Below, one piece after another: positions 34,880 through 43,459 of a stretch of 64,000 nt of DNA; the first letter of the stretch is position 1, and each line of letters opens with the position of its first letter. Origin of the DNA: DASYXZ01 sp035308965 (GTDB lineage Bacteria; Acidobacteriota; Terriglobia; UBA7540); NCBI GenBank assembly GCA_035308965.1, contig DATGFN010000043.1, forward strand, positions 1 through 64,000, given 5' to 3'. Both the position numbers and the translations under genes were made by a program. Below the pieces are notes generated by a model. It was not told where the DNA came from and ran no database searches. It saw only the letters and a program-made list of their open reading frames with translations.

Positions 34880-36469
34880 TTACCGATCCTCACTCTTTCT
34901 GAGCACACTATAAGCTTTCGGAAGCGCTTCCAGGAGGTCGCTGGCAATCATAGAAGCCGGGTCCGATTGAGCCGCGGCAAGGTCACCAGCGAGGCCGTGC
35001 AAGTATACAGCACCTGCCACCACCTGAGCGAATGGAATCGTCGGATATTGTGCCAGAAGTCCGGCAATAATACCCGTTAAAACATCGCCGGAGCCGCCTT
35101 TGGCCATCCCCGGATTTCCCGTGGGGTTCACCGCGACAGCGCCGCTTGGCGACGCAATGAGAGTGCGAAATCCTTTTAGCACAAGATTGACTTTGTGCTG
35201 GACGGAAAACTCCCTGGCGAATTCCACTCTCCGCGCCTGGATTTCCGCCGTAGACATTCCAGCTAGTCGCGACATTTCGCCCGGATGTGGCGTCAGAACG
35301 GTTTCCGGCGGCGAAGGCCGGCCGGATCGGAATGTGTTCATGCATCCGGCAAACGCATTCAGCCCATCAGCATCCACCACCACTGGAATCTTTGATTCGT
35401 TCACCACCGTCCGCGCAAATTCGGCAGTTTCCGGAACTGTACCGAGTCCGGGACCAATAGCCAGAACCGTCTTTCCCTCCATCAGTTTTTCCAGGCGGCC
35501 ATAATCGAGAGCCCGAAGCGAAACCGTGCCAGACTCGGTCTCGGGAAGCGCCTCGGTCATATATTCCATTCCCAAGCTGGCAACAATCGGTTGTGCGCTC
35601 GCGGCTGTGGCCACCGTCACCAGGCCTGCACCCGCCCGCAATGCGGCTTTGGCAGCAAGGGCGGCCGCGCCTGTCTTTCCAACCGACCCGGCCAGAATCA
35701 GCACCCGGCCAAAGTCGCCCTTGTGGGCTTCAACGTTGCGGGGCCGCATCAGCCACGCCAAATCCGAAGGGACAGTGAGATTCAAGAAAAGTTCCGGATC
35801 CTCATTCAGCAAATCCGGCGGGGTCCCGATCTGTTGGACCACCCACTCGCCGATTCTCTCACACGCAGGCGGAAAAACATGCGCCCATTTTGGGGCGGTA
35901 AAAATCACGGTGGCGCCCGCACGAACCGAATCACCGATTAATTCACCCGAATCGGCGCCCAACCCGGATGGCAGATCGATCGCCACGATTTTTGAGGGAG
36001 GAAAATTGTTGTTCAGATCCCGAATAACTTCGGCAAGATAGCCTTCAACCGGCCGGGAGAGCCCTGTGCCCAGAATGGCATCCACCCAAAGCGTTGTGCC
36101 TGCCAGGCTGTCTTTAAGCGCCCGCCATGCCTGGACATCAGAAGCGATCTCGGGCGCGCTCCGCGCGGCCAGGAGTTTAAAATTATACGCCGCGTCCTCT
36201 TTCAGGCTGGCCGGGTCGGCGAGCAGAACGACGCGCGGTTCTGTTCCCTGCTCACCGAGCAATCGCGCCACAACCAAGCCGTCGCCGCCATTATTGCCGC
36301 GCCCGCAAACCACCGTTACTTTCTGTGCGGCAAGGGGAGCAAAACGCCGGGCAAGAAATTCCACCGCGGCGCGTCCTGCGTTTTCCATCAGTTCCAAACT
36401 TGGAATTCCGCAGCGCTCCGTGGTGATCAGGTCAATCCGCTGCATCTGTGCGGCGGTCAGAATCTTCAT
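34880..36469 (-). CDS. nnr: Bifunctional NAD(P)H-hydrate epimerase / ADP-dependent dehydratase
   Basis: A 529-residue fusion. The N-terminal YjeF domain (about 1-220) has MQRIDLITTERCGIPSLELMENAGRA (motif SLELMENAG), TVVCGRGNNGGDGLVVARLL and AIDLPSGLGADSGE. The C-terminal ribokinase-like domain (about 240-525) has VLAIGPGLGT, VVDADGLNAF, VLTPHPGEMSRLAG and AKGGSGDVLTGIIAGLLAQ. It repairs hydrated NADH/NADPH: epimerisation of R to S forms, then ADP-dependent dehydration. Complete; three bases from the TrkA-N channel gene upstream. Confidence 0.95.
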   Translation of the reverse strand: MKILTAAQMQRIDLITTERCGIPSLELMENAGRAAVEFLARRFAPLAAQKVTVVCGRGNNGGDGLVVARLLGEQGTEPRVVLLADPASLKEDAAYNFKLLAARSAPEIASDVQAWRALKDSLAGTTLWVDAILGTGLSRPVEGYLAEVIRDLNNNFPPSKIVAIDLPSGLGADSGELIGDSVRAGATVIFTAPKWAHVFPPACERIGEWVVQQIGTPPDLLNEDPELFLNLTVPSDLAWLMRPRNVEAHKGDFGRVLILAGSVGKTGAAALAAKAALRAGAGLVTVATAASAQPIVASLGMEYMTEALPETESGTVSLRALDYGRLEKLMEGKTVLAIGPGLGTVPETAEFARTVVNESKIPVVVDADGLNAFAGCMNTFRSGRPSPPETVLTPHPGEMSRLAGMSTAEIQARRVEFAREFSVQHKVNLVLKGFRTLIASPSGAVAVNPTGNPGMAKGGSGDVLTGIIAGLLAQYPTIPFAQVVAGAVYLHGLAGDLAAAQSDPASMIASDLLEALPKAYSVLRKSEDR

Positions 36470-36472
36470 CGC

Positions 36473-37480
36473 CTATACCACCGCCAGATTTTCCAACTCT
36501 TTTAGCTTGTTCGAATCTCCCATGCTAATCAGGTAGTCGCCCGCGGAAATCTTACGATGCGAGGGGGGATTGAATTCCAATTCTCCGCCATCGCGCCGAA
36601 TCGCCAGGATGATCACGCCCAGGCGGTGCCGAATATCCGCATCACCCAAAGTCATGCCGCTTAATTTGGAACCGTTGGAAACGTGCATCTCTTCGATCTG
36701 CAAGTTCAGTTTGCCGCCCGCCAGGGAGGAGGAGGCGAGATCGATAAAATGCTGAACAGTGGGTTTGGTGAGCAGCCTGGCAATGCGTTGGCCCGCGTAA
36801 GCATAAGGCGAGATCACTGTGGTCGCGCCGGCCTTCAAAAGTTTCGACTCCGCCGAATCATCGCTGGCCCGCGCCACGATGGAGATGCTGGGCGCCAGGC
36901 CGCGCGCGGTCAGAACGATGTAAATATTATTGGCATCGGAATTTACGGCGCTGGCCAGACCTTTGGCGAACCCGATTCTCGCTTCTCGAAGCACGGATTC
37001 ATCACTGGCGTCGCCAATGATGACGGGAAAATTCCTTTCCTGCGCCCATTGGGCCCGGGCGGGGTCTTTGTCCACCATCAAAATCGAAAGGTTACTCTGG
37101 GCTAATTCGGTCGCCACACGCCTGCCCACGCGGCCCGCGCCGCAAATGATGATGTGGTCCCGCAGTTTGGATATCTCCTTTTCCATGCGGCGGCGCCCGA
37201 CAAACGTATCCAGCTCGAATTGTATCATCGCCTGAGTGAAGGTACCAATGGCGAAGCCGACCACAGCCACACCCAAGACAATCAGCCCGACATTAAAAAT
37301 CCGCCCGGGTTGGGATAGTTTATTCAACGGATCCGCGCCGATGGTGGACACGGTCATTAGGGTTCCGTAGAGGGAATCAAACCAGGGCCAGCCCTCGATG
37401 ATGTGGAAGCCGACTGTGCCCAGTCCGAGGAGGGTAAAAACAAGGAAAAATACAACGGCGAGGTCCCTAAGATTTTTCAA
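36473..37480 (-). CDS. Two-helix ion channel with TrkA-N (RCK) domain, altered selectivity filter
   Basis: A 335-residue protein. Two membrane helices (VVFFLVFTLLGLGTVGFHII and NVGLIVLGVAVVGFAIGTF) flank a pore loop, followed by RCK/TrkA-N (IIICGAGRVGRRVATEL, VIIGDASDESVLREA) and a C-terminal TrkA-C-like part (GVIILAIRRDGG). In potassium channels the pore loop reads T-V-G-Y-G. Here the aligned residues are STIGADPLNK, so Tyr-Gly is replaced by Ala-Asp. Whether it conducts potassium is therefore in doubt; the rest of the architecture is conventional. It lies between an SDR gene and nnr on the same strand. Confidence 0.8.
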   Translation of the reverse strand: MKNLRDLAVVFFLVFTLLGLGTVGFHIIEGWPWFDSLYGTLMTVSTIGADPLNKLSQPGRIFNVGLIVLGVAVVGFAIGTFTQAMIQFELDTFVGRRRMEKEISKLRDHIIICGAGRVGRRVATELAQSNLSILMVDKDPARAQWAQERNFPVIIGDASDESVLREARIGFAKGLASAVNSDANNIYIVLTARGLAPSISIVARASDDSAESKLLKAGATTVISPYAYAGQRIARLLTKPTVQHFIDLASSSLAGGKLNLQIEEMHVSNGSKLSGMTLGDADIRHRLGVIILAIRRDGGELEFNPPSHRKISAGDYLISMGDSNKLKELENLAVV

Positions 37481-37558
37481 GAGCGCACCCGGTCAGCACC
37501 GCCAACATGCCGGGATCCGGCACGATTTTCCATCGGCGATTACGGACGAAGGCAGAGT

Positions 37559-38302
37559 TTACAACATCCACCCGCCACTCACATTCAAAACCTGTCCGGT
37601 GACAAATGACGCTTCCTCGGAGGCAAAAAATTTCACGGCGGCGGCGACGTCCTGGGCAGTGGCGGGACGCCCGACGGGAAAACGCGCATCGGCGATTCGC
37701 CCGGCTTCCTCACGCGTGAGTTCCTTGTCATCAATAATCGCCGGGTTGACCACGTTCACCGTAATCCCATTCCGCGCTTCTTCGAGCGCGAGCGACCGGC
37801 TGAACGCCACCAATCCTGATTTGGCCGCCGAAAAGGCGGATATTTTCGCCTGCCCAAAAGCCCGCTCGGCGCCCACGGCGCCCAGATTAATCATCCTCCC
37901 CCAGCGCTGGCGGCGCATGGTGGGCAAAGCAAATTTGGAAGCATAAAAAACGCTGGAAAGATTGGAATTCAGAATCGCGTGCCACTCTTCAACCGTCGAT
38001 TCAATCACAGGCTTCCAGCGAAAATCGCCCACGTTATTCACCAGGATGTCGAGCCGGCCGAAGTGCCGCACCAGGCCATCCATCATTTCCTTCACGCGAG
38101 CCGGATCGGTGATGTCGGTGGCCACCGCCAGGGCTTCCCCGCCGTGGGCGCGCAATTCGTTCACTACTTTCTGGGCATCCAGCTTGTTGGTGCGGTAGCT
38201 GACAGCCACGCGCGCGCCCGCCCGTCCCAAACTTAAGGCAATTTCCTTTCCGATTCCACGCGACGCGCCTGTCACCAGGGCCACGCGATGCTTTAAGGGC
38301 AA
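37559..38302 (-). CDS. FabG-like SDR lacking catalytic Ser and Tyr
   Basis: A 247-residue classical SDR by length and order. VALVTGASRGIGKEI is the cofactor motif, DILVNNVGDF the NNAG-type motif, and FVTGQVLNVSGGW the C-terminus. At the active site the usual Ser of NISS is Ala142 (MINLGAVGA). The usual Tyr of YxxxK is Phe157 (ISAFSAAK), while Lys161 and Asn114 remain. Chemistry through the standard tetrad is therefore unlikely. It may have a binding or regulatory role, or act on an unusual substrate. It is followed by the ion-channel gene on the same strand. Confidence 0.8.
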   Translation of the reverse strand: MPLKHRVALVTGASRGIGKEIALSLGRAGARVAVSYRTNKLDAQKVVNELRAHGGEALAVATDITDPARVKEMMDGLVRHFGRLDILVNNVGDFRWKPVIESTVEEWHAILNSNLSSVFYASKFALPTMRRQRWGRMINLGAVGAERAFGQAKISAFSAAKSGLVAFSRSLALEEARNGITVNVVNPAIIDDKELTREEAGRIADARFPVGRPATAQDVAAAVKFFASEEASFVTGQVLNVSGGWML

Positions 38303-38346
38303 TGTTTTACTCCTTAACTCTAAGTTCGATCAGTGTACCGGACTTG

Positions 38347-38490
38347 CCGTTGCCCGGCAACGGTTCAAAAAATGTAGTAGTGTCCGGAAATGCATCACTG
38401 GGAGCGCGGGGAGGGGCCCGATGTAATGCATTGGGGCTCGCCCGCACCTTCATGATCATTTGATTGCGGGCGAGACGCCCGCGCTCCCAG
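38347..38490. repeat. Nested palindromic intergenic element
   Basis: Outer arms ctgggagcgcggg (38398-38410) and cccgcgctcccag (38478-38490) are perfect 13-base complements. Inner arms ctcgcccgc (38437-38445) and gcgggcgag (38466-38474) are nested inside. A separate small hairpin, ccgttgc/gcaacgg, precedes it at 38347-38363. It sits between two minus-strand genes and looks like a mobile or structural palindrome rather than a gene. Confidence 0.65.
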
Positions 38491-38515
38491 GAAAATCAGG
38501 ATGCTAGGGAAATTG

Positions 38516-40591
38516 TCAGTCAACCGCTTTGGCCACGACCACCGTCATGTCATCCTGAAGCTCTGGACCTCCAGTCCAATCCTGCACGGTCCGGTAAATC
38601 TCCTTCACCATTTCTTCGGGAGCACATCCCGAGGCCCGTTGTGCCGCCTCGAGCAGACGATCCTCCCCAAATTCCTCGCCGAAACTGTTTTCAGGTTCGG
38701 TCATGCCGTCCGTGAATGCCACCAGCATATCGCCCGGCTCCAGTTGGATCACTGCCTGGTCATAGGTTGCCGGCCCAAAAAGGCCCACCACCGTCCCGCC
38801 CACCTCCAGCCGTTCGATCTTGCCGCGATGAAAATAAAACGGCGCCGGATGGCCGGCATTGGTGAAGGTCAACCTGCGCGTGGCGCCGTCGTAAATTGCG
38901 TAAAAAAAGGTGGCGTATTTTTCTGTGGGCGTGCTGGCGAAGAGTTGGCGATTGAGCCGGCCCACAACGCTGGCAGAGGACATCAGCGCCTTTTCCGAGA
39001 GGATTCCCGGTTCATGCCCGTCGAAGAACTGGGCGTGGAGCGCCGATTGGATGGATGCCATGAGCAGAGCGGCGGAAATTCCCTTGCCGCTGATGTCGCC
39101 CACCACCAAGCCCACCCGTTCGTTGCCCAGCCGAAGGAAGTCGTAATAGTCCCCGCTCACAGTGCGCGCGGGCTTGCAGACGCCATACAACTGAAGACCG
39201 GAAACGTCAGGAACAATTTGGGGGAAAAGTTGGTTTTGAACTTCCCGCGCAATTTCAAGCTCACCTTCCAGCCGGTTTTTTTCAAGCGATTCACTCACCA
39301 GCCGTTGCACGGAGGACGCCATCCCGTCAAAGGCCACGCCTAAAGCGCTGAGCTGGTCGTCTGGCTCTAGCCCCACGCGGTGGGAAAAATCGCCGACTTT
39401 CACTCGTTCCGTTGCAACGTAAAGCTTGTCCACGGTATTGGTCATCGTTCTAGTTAATTGGTAACCGACGATCATGGCAAAAATTTCGATAACTAAAAAA
39501 ACGCCGGCAATCAACAAAAAAACTATGGCCAGGACGCTAGAAAAATCGCCCAACTGATTAAAGAGATTACGATTGAGCGTGACGATCCGCGATGTCACTC
39601 CAATGCGGGCACCTTCCCGCCGGATTTGTTTCTGATCGCCTTCCCAAATCACAGGGTCGAGTGACAGAGCTCCGAAGACAGTGGGCTCGAGAAAAAAAGC
39701 CTGTTGTGGGACTTGCACCGATTTTGAGCTGATCGCCACCTCCTGCGCGTTCTCTACAACGGCGGAAGGCTGATTCTCCGATGTTAGTTCGCCTCCCACG
39801 CCTTTTGAAGCGGGGGCCCCGGGCCGGGTAAGAATTCCCACCGGTCCAATGCCTGCGCCCAGAATATCGAGCAGTTCGGGAGTAAAGGGCTGGGAAACAA
39901 TTATGGTAAGAACGCCAGCAGTCGTCTTTTTACGTTCCACTGCGCGCAGAAGGATCCGCCCCCGGTCCAGGACCGCGCCGCTAAATTCCGCGCCACCGAG
40001 CCAGGCCGGAAGTGTCGCAGGCTGCGGCAGCAAAGCGCCGTCTAATCGAAATGCGCGAACTACGGAGTCCACTTGGGTTGTAATTTCAAGGCCGGGAAAA
40101 CTTTCCGCGTCTTCTTTCATTTCCGTCACGAAAAAGCGTTGCAAGTGCCCAACCAGTTCCTCCGGCGTCTTCATGGCAGCCAGGTGGGCTTCATGGACCA
40201 GGATGCGATCGAGTTCCTGAAGTTCGTTCTCCCTCTCGCCCAAGCGGATGGAAATCAGGTAAGAAGCGAATTGGCCGTTGATCATTAATGCGCCAAACCC
40301 GACGAGGATTACCAATAAAAATATCGGAACCAAGGCGATGAATACGTAAGTCACCGCTAAGCGGCGACTCAGCCGCCAGAGCAATTTCTGTCGAAAGACT
40401 TTGACCAGTCGGTAGAGGTAATAGATCGCAGCGGGTATAAAGGTGGCCCAGAAGAGAAACCACAATCCTCCGGGAACACTCCCGGTCGTTCGGCCCATGA
40501 CCCAAAGCGCTATGCCGTAAGCTATAACCCAGATTACGAACCGGGCCATCCGGTGGCTTCGATATTCATTGCGGAGGGATTCGAGCAGCAC
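38516..40591 (-). CDS. Membrane-bound SpoIIE/RsbU-type PP2C phosphatase with HAMP
   Basis: A 691-residue protein. Early hydrophobic segments (RFVIWVIAYGIALWVM, GLWFLFWATFIPAAIYYLY, VTYVFIALVPIFLLVILVGFG) precede a large extracytoplasmic sensor region to about residue 350. A further membrane helix (VLAIVFLLIAGVFLVIEIFAMIV) leads to a HAMP linker (VGDFSHRVGLEPDDQLSALG). The C-terminal phosphatase has VSGDYYDFLRL, LVVGDISGKGISAALLMA (metal-binding Asp/Gly) and LVAFTDGMTEPEN. It should dephosphorylate an anti-anti-sigma or similar Ser/Thr-phosphorylated protein; no partner is adjacent. Complete. Confidence 0.9.
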   Translation of the reverse strand: MLLESLRNEYRSHRMARFVIWVIAYGIALWVMGRTTGSVPGGLWFLFWATFIPAAIYYLYRLVKVFRQKLLWRLSRRLAVTYVFIALVPIFLLVILVGFGALMINGQFASYLISIRLGERENELQELDRILVHEAHLAAMKTPEELVGHLQRFFVTEMKEDAESFPGLEITTQVDSVVRAFRLDGALLPQPATLPAWLGGAEFSGAVLDRGRILLRAVERKKTTAGVLTIIVSQPFTPELLDILGAGIGPVGILTRPGAPASKGVGGELTSENQPSAVVENAQEVAISSKSVQVPQQAFFLEPTVFGALSLDPVIWEGDQKQIRREGARIGVTSRIVTLNRNLFNQLGDFSSVLAIVFLLIAGVFLVIEIFAMIVGYQLTRTMTNTVDKLYVATERVKVGDFSHRVGLEPDDQLSALGVAFDGMASSVQRLVSESLEKNRLEGELEIAREVQNQLFPQIVPDVSGLQLYGVCKPARTVSGDYYDFLRLGNERVGLVVGDISGKGISAALLMASIQSALHAQFFDGHEPGILSEKALMSSASVVGRLNRQLFASTPTEKYATFFYAIYDGATRRLTFTNAGHPAPFYFHRGKIERLEVGGTVVGLFGPATYDQAVIQLEPGDMLVAFTDGMTEPENSFGEEFGEDRLLEAAQRASGCAPEEMVKEIYRTVQDWTGGPELQDDMTVVVAKAVD

Positions 40592-40673
40592 AGGCTAGAA
40601 TACCAGCGGTCAACGCGTTGCGCCACTCTCAAGCGCAAGGAATTCAAAAAGTGGACGAAAAATTTCCCATCTT

Positions 40674-42236
40674 CTAAGCTCGGGGGCCCACGGTCTCACG
40701 AGCCACAATTCCCTTTTGCACGCGGCTGTGATGCCGGCCGTAAAAGGCGTAGATAAACATTCCGATCACCAGCCAGACCGCCAGACGAATCCACGTGAGC
40801 CCGCTCAGACTCACCATCATGGCCAGGGAGATCAGTATGCCCATGATGGGCACAAAGGGCACCCAAGGGGTTTTGAATGGCCTGGGAAGTTTGGGGTCGC
40901 GACGGCGAAGAACCCATACGCCGGCGCAGACGATAACGAAAGCCAGCAGCGTGCCAATGCTGACCATTTCGTCCAAAACGTTTATCGGCAAAGCCGCGGC
41001 CAGAGCGCCCACGAAAGTGCCCACTGTGATCGAAGAGATCCAGGGAGTACGGAATCGAGGGTGAACATCGCTAAACACTTTGGGCAACAGGCAGTCGCGC
41101 GACATGGAAAAGAAAACGCGCGATTGGCCCAGCAACATAACCACGATCGTGCTGCTTAAGCCCATCAGCGCGCCAACCTTCACCAGAAAACTTCCCCAAC
41201 TTACTCCCGTACTGTCAATTCCGACGGCCAGCGGGTCCCTCACATCAAGGTTGGTGTAATTAACCAGTCCGGTAAGAATCCCAGCAACCAGAATGTAAAG
41301 CACAGTACAGATCACCAGGGAGCCCAGAATTCCAATGGGCATATCCCTCTCAGGATTCTTGGCTTCCTGGGCCGCGGTTGAGACAGCGTCAAAGCCAATA
41401 TAGGCGAAGAAAATAATGCCCGCGGCGCGCAAAATTCCGGATATTCCGAATTCGCCGAAGGTTCCTGTATTGGGTGGAATAAAGGGATGCCAGTTGAGGC
41501 GGGTCAAATCCGGATGATTGAGAAGATAGTTCGCTCCGATTCCGATAAATACAATCAGCACTGCCACCTTGATAATCACAATGCCTGAATTGAAATTCGC
41601 CGATTCTTTGATTCCGATCACCAGGATGGCGGTGGTGAGCAGGATGGCGAGGAAGCCGAGCACGTTGAACGCGCCGTGGGCATGAGGGAGAGTCAAAGGA
41701 TCGATCCCCGCTGCTTTGAGCTTGGGCATAAGCAGTTTGACGGGCTCCCAGTGATTCTTGTAGAAGATGAACTCATCCCACCGCGTTCCCGCAATCGAAG
41801 GAGGAAGCTTGATCCCAAAATCGCCCAGCAAGCTGATGAAATAACCGCTCCACCCGGAGGCGACCGTGGCCGCGCCGAAGGCGTACTCCAGAACCAAATC
41901 CCAACCGATAATCCACGCAAATATTTCGCCCAGAGTGGCGTAGCCGTATGTGTAGGCGGACCCGGCGACGGGAATCATGGAAGCGAACTCGGCGTAACAA
42001 AGACCGGCAAACACGCAACCGACGGCCGCAAAAACAAATGAAAGGAGGATGGCGGGGCCGGCGTGCTCCGCGGTGGCTGTCCCGGTAATCACAAAAATTC
42101 CTGTCCCAATTATGGCGCCGATACCCAGCGTAATCAGGTTGGTGGGACCGAGGGCGCGGCGAAGACTATGCTCGCCGGTCTCGTGGGCCTCGGAAAGAAT
42201 CGTATCCACTGGTTTTGTCGCCAGTAACTTGGTCAT
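40674..42236 (-). CDS. APC superfamily cationic amino-acid permease (CAT-like)
   Basis: A 520-residue membrane protein with about twelve to fourteen hydrophobic segments. LGPTNLITLGIGAIIGTGIFVITGTA is the APC helix-1 signature (core GAIIGTGIF). CYAEFASMIPVAGSAYTYGYATLGE and FFAYIGFDAVSTAAQEAKNPERDMPIGI (core IGFDAVSTAAQE) are typical of the YfnA/CAT group. It imports amino acids; the exact substrate is unknown. Upstream lies a short remnant of another permease. Confidence 0.9.
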   Translation of the reverse strand: MTKLLATKPVDTILSEAHETGEHSLRRALGPTNLITLGIGAIIGTGIFVITGTATAEHAGPAILLSFVFAAVGCVFAGLCYAEFASMIPVAGSAYTYGYATLGEIFAWIIGWDLVLEYAFGAATVASGWSGYFISLLGDFGIKLPPSIAGTRWDEFIFYKNHWEPVKLLMPKLKAAGIDPLTLPHAHGAFNVLGFLAILLTTAILVIGIKESANFNSGIVIIKVAVLIVFIGIGANYLLNHPDLTRLNWHPFIPPNTGTFGEFGISGILRAAGIIFFAYIGFDAVSTAAQEAKNPERDMPIGILGSLVICTVLYILVAGILTGLVNYTNLDVRDPLAVGIDSTGVSWGSFLVKVGALMGLSSTIVVMLLGQSRVFFSMSRDCLLPKVFSDVHPRFRTPWISSITVGTFVGALAAALPINVLDEMVSIGTLLAFVIVCAGVWVLRRRDPKLPRPFKTPWVPFVPIMGILISLAMMVSLSGLTWIRLAVWLVIGMFIYAFYGRHHSRVQKGIVARETVGPRA

Positions 42237-42372
42237 TCAGACTCCTTGAATCAAGGATACACCAAAGAATTCCGTGAACACCTTGGCAGCGCCACCCACA
42301 AGCGAGTTATTCCAGGAATGAAGCAATGCGTGCCAGACCTTAGCTCTGCGAAACTACCGGACGCGCGGCGAG

Positions 42373-42450
42373 CTATCGGCAAAGATAGTAAACCGGAATG
42401 CGCGCAGCCACAATACCAAATCCTTCTGACCCAAGTCCGCCAGACAAACT
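42373..42450 (-). pseudogene. Remnant of an APC permease C-terminus
   Basis: One minus-strand frame reads GFGIVAARIPVYYLCR and then a stop at 42373-42375. It closely resembles the C-terminus of the intact permease at 43460 (GLCIVAVGIPVFYVWQRR). No start or body is present. This suggests decay or rearrangement of an additional permease copy beside the S1/P1 gene. Confidence 0.4.
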
Positions 42451-42470
42451 GATTCTGGGACAAATTCCCC

Positions 42471-42506
42471 GTAGGGGCGGATCCGCGTGAGCGACCGCGC
42501 CCCTAC
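42471..42506. repeat. gtaggggcg / cgcccctac palindrome
   Basis: Nine-base arms at 42471-42479 and 42498-42506 are perfect complements with an 18-base loop. It is 68 bases beyond the stop codon of the S1/P1 nuclease on the minus strand. It is a dispersed palindrome type and a possible transcript end. Confidence 0.55.
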
Positions 42507-42574
42507 CCCCACAGGGGTGAATATTTAGGCTTGTGGGTAAACGACGGTTTGCGCTTTGACACGCGACATTCGGC

Positions 42575-43396
42575 CTACGGTAGCGTCCGGTTCAGAATGC
42601 TGGCGAGACGGACTCCCGCTTTTTCAATTTGCAGCTCCACTACTGGCAAAGCGGCGTTGAAGTAATCATCCCCCAGGTTGGGCGTGGCTTCATGAGGAAG
42701 TCTGCCGTAGGCTACTTGAACTGCAAGCGCATGCCCCTCCATGGCCCAGTCCTCAATGCTACCGCGCGCCCAGGCAGTCTTCTCAGCCGGCGTTATCCGG
42801 CCATTTAGATCACTCGCGAGTTTCAATCCGTAAACCTTCTCCCGGCGCAGGATGCCGCCGTCCCAAACCGCATGCAGGTTCATGGGCTGTCCGAAAAAAA
42901 TCACCTGGACAGTATTCCCACCCTTGTCTCCGTTGTCCTCGCAGTGGAGAGGCTGGTGCAAGTCGCCTACAAAGTGAACCAGGAACTTCAGGGCGTCGCG
43001 CCGAGCGGTGGGGTCAGCGGATTTATTCTTCAGCACCGCCTCAAATTCGTGAATCTTGGCGATCACGCAGTCGCCGTTCCGGCAATCCCGATTCATATCA
43101 ATGCTGGAAGCGATCAGCGGAATATCGATGTAGTGCCAAGGCCCCGTTTCCGGGTGCTCGTCGCGGATGTCATCCGCCCAAACAGAGACGGCGGCCAAGG
43201 TATCGTAGGGTCCGAACATTGCCTTTATCGCCGCCAGCGTTTCCGGCTTAAGATTTTTTTCCACAATCGCCCCTATATCGCGATGCCCTTCCGGGCCCCA
43301 GGCAAGCGTGGATGTGGATGCGAGCACCAGAGCGCATGCCACAAGTAAGGCACGGCGGATAAACCAGTGTGATTTTGGTCTCATAAGTAATGTCAC
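42575..43396 (-). CDS. S1/P1-type zinc nuclease, exported
   Basis: A 273-residue protein. The signal peptide ends at STLA, so the mature protein starts WGPEGH. In S1/P1 nucleases this Trp and the following His bind the zinc cluster. VSVWADDIR, PWHYIDIP, LKFLVHFVGDLHQPLHCED and NLHAVWDGGIL supply further His/Asp ligands in the expected order. It should degrade single-stranded nucleic acid outside the cytoplasm, probably for phosphate or nucleoside salvage. Encoded between two permease genes on the same strand. Confidence 0.9.
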   Translation of the reverse strand: MTLLMRPKSHWFIRRALLVACALVLASTSTLAWGPEGHRDIGAIVEKNLKPETLAAIKAMFGPYDTLAAVSVWADDIRDEHPETGPWHYIDIPLIASSIDMNRDCRNGDCVIAKIHEFEAVLKNKSADPTARRDALKFLVHFVGDLHQPLHCEDNGDKGGNTVQVIFFGQPMNLHAVWDGGILRREKVYGLKLASDLNGRITPAEKTAWARGSIEDWAMEGHALAVQVAYGRLPHEATPNLGDDYFNAALPVVELQIEKAGVRLASILNRTLP

Positions 43397-43459
43397 CCGG
43401 AACAGAACTTACATGGGGTACATGTCCACTGCCGTTTTTCGGGCCTGCCGAAAACGACG

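Larger units (their letters stand above)
42237..42574. other. Intergenic region with permease remnant and palindrome
   Basis: About 338 bases without an intact gene. It holds a minus-strand permease-tail remnant (42373-42450), a palindrome (42471-42506), and otherwise nothing I recognise. Confidence 0.6.
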
